Source of the DNA: Bacteroidales bacterium
GTDB lineage: Bacteria > Bacteroidota > Bacteroidia > Bacteroidales > VadinHA17
Direction of reading: 5' to 3'
Assembly (NCBI GenBank): GCA_029935275.1
Contig: JAOZKQ010000051.1
Location: 1 to 10,728 of the forward strand
DNA length: 10,728 nucleotides
Under the pieces are notes generated by a model that saw only the letters and a program-made list of their open reading frames with translations, was not told the origin of the DNA and did no database searches. Position 1 is the stretch's first letter. Each line of letters begins with the position of its first letter. Both the position numbers and the translations under genes were made by a program. Of the stretch, positions 7,746-10,728 are shown piece after piece.

Positions 7746-8783
7746 TTAAAGATTGAAATAAATACCTATCAAACCAGTAACTAAACCAACAAACAAGTTG
7801 ATGATCTTTACATATAAGAAACTTTTTTTCGATTCAGCCAACAGGGGCAGGCTTCCATGACCATCCTGAACAATTGAATTAGCCAGCAAAATGCTTAATG
7901 GAATGGTACCCGCCACAAACAAGGAAATGAATACCATATTAGGTCCGGATTCAGGGATAATACCCACCAGTAGGGCTATAATCAATATAAAATACAGGTT
8001 TCCCCTTACCCATTGTTCTATCTCAAAATGTCCTTCAAGAAAACCCAATACAAGCAAAGTTCCAAAAGTCCATAGAAATATTTTAATAAAATGTTTTTTT
8101 ATAATATGCTCCCAAATATGTTCATCCAAAAAATGCTCAGGTACAGTGCTAACAATAAAAAGGATGACCGCAGCACTTCCCAACAAAACAAAACGAACCC
8201 AATTCCATTTTTCAGGGCCAATACCTCCTAATAATATCAATACAAACAGAACTGAAACACCAAACATAAACAAGAACCTTGAGAAAGAAATATTTTTAAA
8301 CTGTGATTGTACATTATTTGCTTCAAAACAAATACATTCCTTCTCATTTTTGTGATGATGAAACCCACGGTGGGCTTCAAATGGCTGATAGTTCGCCAGC
8401 TTTGGGAACAAGTTTAAAAAATAACCAATAATTAAAGCAATAAAAAAAATGATAAAGGTAATTTTAAGGAAGGTTCCGGGAATCATAGCCATCATTATAA
8501 AAGCCTCATCCCCGGAGGTAGCTATCATTACAGTAACAAGCGAGGCAAAATTCGTGATCCGGTGTGAGAAAAGTGATACCACCGTATATGTACCAAGGCA
8601 ACCGGGCACTATCCCTAAAAATGCAGATAAAGGAATCTGTAACCACCGGGATGACTGCAATTTATTACTCCACTTTCCACGGGTTTGAACATTTATGTAT
8701 TCAATGATCAGCATTACTACCATTACAAAGCTGGTGATCATTAAGGCATGTTTTAGTGAATCTGCAATAACTGGCAATACCAT
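7746..8783 (-). CDS. Putative 10-TM heavy-metal/metalloid exporter (ArsP_2-type, 'putative manganese transporter')
   Basis: 345 residues, largely membrane-spanning. About ten hydrophobic segments can be picked out in two bundles separated by a soluble loop at about 127-168. The sequence resembles the family I know as PF11449 (ArsP_2, often labelled arsenic efflux or putative manganese transporter). Hallmarks are FLGIVPGCLGTY (55-66), SGDEAFIMMAMIP (90-102) and VGIIPESGPNMVF (273-285), then QDGHGSLPLLAE (306-317). The two halves share a repeated pattern: G-I-(V/I)-P, then S-L-F, then a G-D/G-H motif. The cytoplasmic or periplasmic loop carries HRGFHHHKNEKECICF (138-153), with four His and two Cys suited to metal binding. 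It is divergent from the NifX-like gene across a 216-nt region. Two TAATTTTG -7-like boxes (minus strand, 8816-8809 and 8858-8851) lie upstream, but neither has a matching -33. Substrate and transport direction are inferred and not visible in the sequence. Confidence 0.8.
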   Translation of the reverse strand: MVLPVIADSLKHALMITSFVMVVMLIIEYINVQTRGKWSNKLQSSRWLQIPLSAFLGIVPGCLGTYTVVSLFSHRITNFASLVTVMIATSGDEAFIMMAMIPGTFLKITFIIFFIALIIGYFLNLFPKLANYQPFEAHRGFHHHKNEKECICFEANNVQSQFKNISFSRFLFMFGVSVLFVLILLGGIGPEKWNWVRFVLLGSAAVILFIVSTVPEHFLDEHIWEHIIKKHFIKIFLWTFGTLLVLGFLEGHFEIEQWVRGNLYFILIIALLVGIIPESGPNMVFISLFVAGTIPLSILLANSIVQDGHGSLPLLAESKKSFLYVKIINLFVGLVTGLIGIYFNL

Positions 8784-8909
8784 AAAAAAGAGTGTTTAAA
8801 AAGAGATTCAAAATTAAGAAAAGAAATAACTTTTATTCTTTATGCTTAAACAAAATTAAAATCCAAAATTCAGAAAATTAGTTATTCTCAATAAAAAAAA
8901 TATTAAAAA

Positions 8910-8941
8910 TTTGACATGTGAACATATGCTCATTATATTTG
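8910..8941 (+). promoter_or_regulatory. Bacteroidota promoter of the NifX-like gene
   Basis: TTTG at 8910-8913 is followed, after exactly 20 nt, by TATATTTG at 8934-8941. This is a full match to the Bacteroidota -33/-7 consensus (TTTG, 19-21 nt, TAnnTTTG). Transcription would start near 8946-8949, leaving a leader of about 50 nt before the ATG at 9000. It is the best promoter match seen in the window. Confidence 0.65.
8919..8932. promoter_or_regulatory. Operator-like palindrome inside the promoter spacer
   Basis: TGAACATATGCTCA is a 14-nt dyad (TGA-n-CATATG-n-TCA) with 12 of 14 positions symmetric; the only asymmetric pair is A8922/C8929. It fills the spacer between the -33 and -7 elements, where a bound dimeric repressor would block RNA polymerase. 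The TGAA...TTCA-like half-sites with a central AT step resemble operators of ArsR/SmtB metal sensors as I remember them. No ArsR-family gene lies in the window, so the cognate regulator is unknown. Confidence 0.45.
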
Positions 8942-8962
8942 TATAAAAAATTGAAATACAAA
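8938..8962. repeat. 7-bp inverted repeat overlapping the -7 box and start-site region
   Basis: TTTGTAT (8938-8944) and ATACAAA (8956-8962) are perfect inverted arms separated by 11 nt. The left arm overlaps the TTTG of the -7 element and the repeat spans the predicted transcription start. It could be a second protein-binding site. It is unlikely to act as an RNA hairpin, because the left arm lies upstream of the predicted start. The AT-rich background makes chance possible. Confidence 0.3.
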
Positions 8963-8999
8963 ACTTCTATACTTTAATAAATTACAAAAATCTAAAAGC

Positions 9000-9350
9000 A
9001 TGAAGATAGCAATACCAACAAATGATAAGGAAACAATTTTCCCACGTACTGGTCAGGCTCATGGTTATATGATATTCCATGTGGAAAATAATATTATAAA
9101 AGGAAAATTTTACAAGGCTTTATCCCTGAAATTGCGACATAAACATGAGCATCAGGATGAATCTGAAAAACACTCTCATAAAGACCTGTGTCAGTTTCTT
9201 GAAGGCTGTGACCTATTGCTTGTTAAAAATATTGGAAAACACCTGCAACAAGATTTTAAGGAAAACCAGGTATTTTATGAAAAAACAAAGGAAACTCTTG
9301 TTGAAGATGCAATTACAAAGTTTTTAAATGATAAAAGCCAGGAAAATTAA
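9000..9350 (+). CDS. NifX/NifB-C-terminal-like small protein (Nitro_FeMo-Co fold) with His-rich loop
   Basis: 116 residues. The sequence opens MKIAIPTND...IFPRTGQAHGYMIFHVENN, the start of the dinitrogenase iron-molybdenum cofactor domain (PF02579). It continues with the family's second half: LEGCDLLLVKNIGKHLQQDF (67-86) and TLVEDAITKFL (99-109). Members such as NifX, NafY and the NifB C-terminus bind Fe-S/FeMo cofactor precursors. Stand-alone members are widespread in non-fixers, with unclear roles. Between the halves lies a His-rich loop with His47, 49, 51, 58 and 60, then Cys64 and Cys70, a plausible metal site. No nif genes are present, so a nitrogenase role is not supported. The ATG at 9000 is the only good start; an in-frame TGA lies upstream at 8952-8954. 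It is divergent from the metal-exporter-like gene and has its own promoter at 8910-8941. Confidence 0.82.
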   Translation: MKIAIPTNDKETIFPRTGQAHGYMIFHVENNIIKGKFYKALSLKLRHKHEHQDESEKHSHKDLCQFLEGCDLLLVKNIGKHLQQDFKENQVFYEKTKETLVEDAITKFLNDKSQEN

Positions 9351-9576
9351 CTCTTCTTCTTCTAAATTAATACCTACTTAAGTTTTTGTTTCACACGAAG
9401 TTCAAATAAGGTAAAGGATTTATTATTAAACAACTACCAAACAAGACCAACCATACTAACTCTTTAACATTCAAGATATTACAAAATATTATGATGTATT
9501 GGCTTTATTCCTTTGAAAGAATCAATTATAAAAAGGATTTTATATTTTTTTAAGACGATAATTTCAATTATTCAAC

Positions 9577-9584
9577 TATATTTG
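9577..9584 (+). promoter_or_regulatory. Candidate -7 element upstream of the PNGase F-like gene
   Basis: TATATTTG matches the Bacteroidota -7 consensus exactly and is identical to the -7 of the NifX-like gene promoter. No TTTG lies 19-21 nt upstream (the bases there read AAGA), so the promoter is incomplete by motif. If used, the start would be near 9590 with a leader of about 70 nt. Confidence 0.3.
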
Positions 9585-9587
9585 AAA

Positions 9588-9628
9588 TGCCGGTAAAATT
9601 AAATTGTTTGTAATACCCGGCAGTTTTT
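9588..9628 (+). terminator. Stem-loop followed by T5: possible terminator or 5' leader hairpin
   Basis: TGCCGG (9588-9593) pairs with CCGGCA (9617-9622). The stem can be extended by TA/TA (9594-9595 with 9614-9615) around a bulged C9616. The loop is about 18 nt of A/T. G and then TTTTT (9624-9628) follow, as in an intrinsic terminator on the plus strand. It could end the NifX-like transcript, 240 nt past its stop, or fold in the leader of the PNGase F-like mRNA. The long loop and short T-run weaken the terminator call. Confidence 0.35.
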
Positions 9629-9659
9629 AAACAATAGAGAAAAAACAAGTTTCCCTAAA

Positions 9660-10728
9660 ATGAGAATAACAATTTTTAAATTCCTTACCATACCAATAGT
9701 CATTTTGCTTTCTGTTCTATCCACATTTGCACAAATGTCTGCTGATACCCTGGTTGTTCAAACTTTTACTTTTAATGATATTGATAAAAGAAGAGATGTG
9801 TTTCAATTCCCTGATTCAGATCAGAGCTGGCGAAAAATTATTATGGTACGAACGCTGAAATGTGATGAAAAAACAAGTCGCGATATTTATCCATGCGGCG
9901 AATGGGATTACATTACCCGTACAATTATTTATGTTCATAAGAAAGATACCACCGAAGAATTTGAACTGGATAATTTCATAACACCCTATGGCAAACGACT
10001 GGATTTGAATGGAAACAAAGGATGGACCTGGTATTACGATGTAAGCGATTATGCCCCCCTGTTTAAAGGGAAAGTAGATATATCTTCAGGAAACACCCAG
10101 GAATTACTGGATATGAAATTCTATTTCATTCCCGGAATACCTGACCGAAACGTTATTAGTATCGAAAATATCTATCCTGCCGGCTCTTACAAATACGAAA
10201 GACTATCGGACAATGATGTACTGAAACCTGTAAAAATAGTTTTGAACCCTGAAGCCAAATCATATAAAATAAGAGCAAGGATTTCAGGTCACGGACATTT
10301 CGGCCCCAGGAATTGTTGTGAATGGGAAAGTAAAACCCACAGCTATTACCTGGGTGATGAAATGATCTTTCGCTGGAATGTCTGGAAAGATTGTGGCCTT
10401 AACCCTATCTTCCCGCAAGGTGGAACCTGGCAATTTGACCGGGCTGGCTGGTGCCCCGGAACCCCTGTTGATACTCATGATTTTGAGTTGACTGACAAAG
10501 TTAAACCAGGTGATACAATTAATCTGGACTATGGAATTGAAGCTTACTCGGAAAACGGTGAAAAAGGAGGGAATTTTCAAATGAGCCACCAGCTTATTTC
10601 CTATTGGGCACCAAATTTTTCAAATAATGCAGCCATTTACGATATTCTTGCCCCCAGCTCAAAAGATGAATATAGTCGTATCAATCCGATTTGTAAAGAG
10701 CCCCATATTATTATCCAGAATACCGGTA
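9660..10728 (+). CDS. Secreted PNGase F-related protein (3' truncated by window edge)
   Basis: The frame is open from ATG 9660 to the window end (356 codons, no stop). The N-terminus MRITIFKFLTIPIVILLSVL...FAQ is a signal peptide, cleaved after about residue 25. The rest aligns by eye with peptide-N-glycosidase F (N-glycanase N and C domains), which cleaves N-glycans from asparagine. Matches are CGEWDYI (79-85; Asp83 = catalytic Asp60), FITPYGKRLDL (106-116), RISGHGHFGP (207-216), CCEWESKTH (219-227; Glu221 = Glu206) and FDRAGWCPG (259-267; Arg261/Trp264 = Arg248/Trp251). Cys68/Cys79 match Cys51/Cys56, and Cys245/Cys265 match Cys231/Cys252. The Glu118 position is Ile157 and Trp120 is Gly159, and the Cys208 partner is absent, so specificity or activity may differ. 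Many Bacteroidota homologues carry further C-terminal domains and a type IX secretion tail, not visible here. It is called PNGase F-related, not a proven glycosidase. Confidence 0.88.
   Translation, partial: MRITIFKFLTIPIVILLSVLSTFAQMSADTLVVQTFTFNDIDKRRDVFQFPDSDQSWRKIIMVRTLKCDEKTSRDIYPCGEWDYITRTIIYVHKKDTTEEFELDNFITPYGKRLDLNGNKGWTWYYDVSDYAPLFKGKVDISSGNTQELLDMKFYFIPGIPDRNVISIENIYPAGSYKYERLSDNDVLKPVKIVLNPEAKSYKIRARISGHGHFGPRNCCEWESKTHSYYLGDEMIFRWNVWKDCGLNPIFPQGGTWQFDRAGWCPGTPVDTHDFELTDKVKPGDTINLDYGIEAYSENGEKGGNFQMSHQLISYWAPNFSNNAAIYDILAPSSKDEYSRINPICKEPHIIIQNTG

Larger units (their letters stand above)
9351..9659. other. AT-rich intergenic region, no gene seen
   Basis: This is 309 nt between the NifX-like stop and the PNGase F-like start. 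No RNA gene or convincing ORF is visible; the longest small frame noted (9491-9553) is 20 codons and unsupported. The right part holds a TATATTTG -7-like box and a GC-rich stem-loop, described separately. The left part (9351-9570) shows only pyrimidine-rich and AT-rich sequence with no recognisable element. Confidence 0.6.

Noticed and set aside
9000..9350. Nitrogenase cofactor role for the NifX-like protein
   Set aside because: No nif genes are nearby, and stand-alone members of this fold are common in organisms that do not fix nitrogen. The context points to metal handling instead.
9491..9553. 20-codon small ORF in the gap before the PNGase F-like gene
   Set aside because: It has no promoter or ribosome-binding context, its composition follows the AT-rich background, and the length is expected by chance.

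Overview
The window looks like chromosomal DNA from a member of the Bacteroidota, probably a Bacteroidales/Marinilabiliales-type anaerobe or relative. The evidence is an AT-rich genome, Bacteroidota-style promoter elements (TTTG about 20 nt before TAnnTTTG), no clear Shine-Dalgarno sequences, a Bacteroidota-type YidC, a multi-repeat DUF349 protein, and a secreted PNGase F-related protein at the right edge. No tRNA, rRNA, CRISPR array, IS element or phage gene was seen.

Layout. At 2-280 (+) is the C-terminal end of a probable PhoD-like alkaline phosphatase. It converges on a leftward block of five genes (8783 down to 367, minus strand). In transcription order these are a 10-TM putative heavy-metal exporter (ArsP_2 type), a DUF349 repeat protein, CTP synthase (pyrG), membrane protein insertase (yidC) and a PagL-like lipid A deacylase (acyloxyacyl hydrolase). 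Gaps of 60, 71 and 77 nt make DUF349-pyrG-yidC-pagL-like a plausible transcription unit, with a candidate promoter at 7619-7650. The exporter is separated from it by 190 nt.

Divergent from the exporter is a short NifX/NifB-C-terminal-like protein (9000-9350, +) with a His-rich loop. The 216-nt region between them holds the best regulatory signal in the window: a Bacteroidota promoter for the small gene whose spacer contains the near-perfect palindrome TGAACATATGCTCA, which resembles ArsR/SmtB-type metal-sensor operators. Both proteins of the divergent pair carry His-rich loops, so I infer a small metal- or metalloid-handling module that has not, to my knowledge, been characterised.

After a 309-nt AT-rich gap, a secreted PNGase F-related protein starts at 9660 and runs off the window. 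It keeps the equivalents of two of the three acidic active-site residues of PNGase F, but the Glu118 and Trp120 equivalents appear to be lost.

Most interesting points: the divergent His-rich metal pair with its operator-like promoter; a TPR-like helical segment inserted after the first membrane helix of YidC; the Glu-to-Asn change at the PagL triad position; and the divergent active site of the PNGase F-like protein. Family calls are by eye from sequence and remembered family features. No database search was run.
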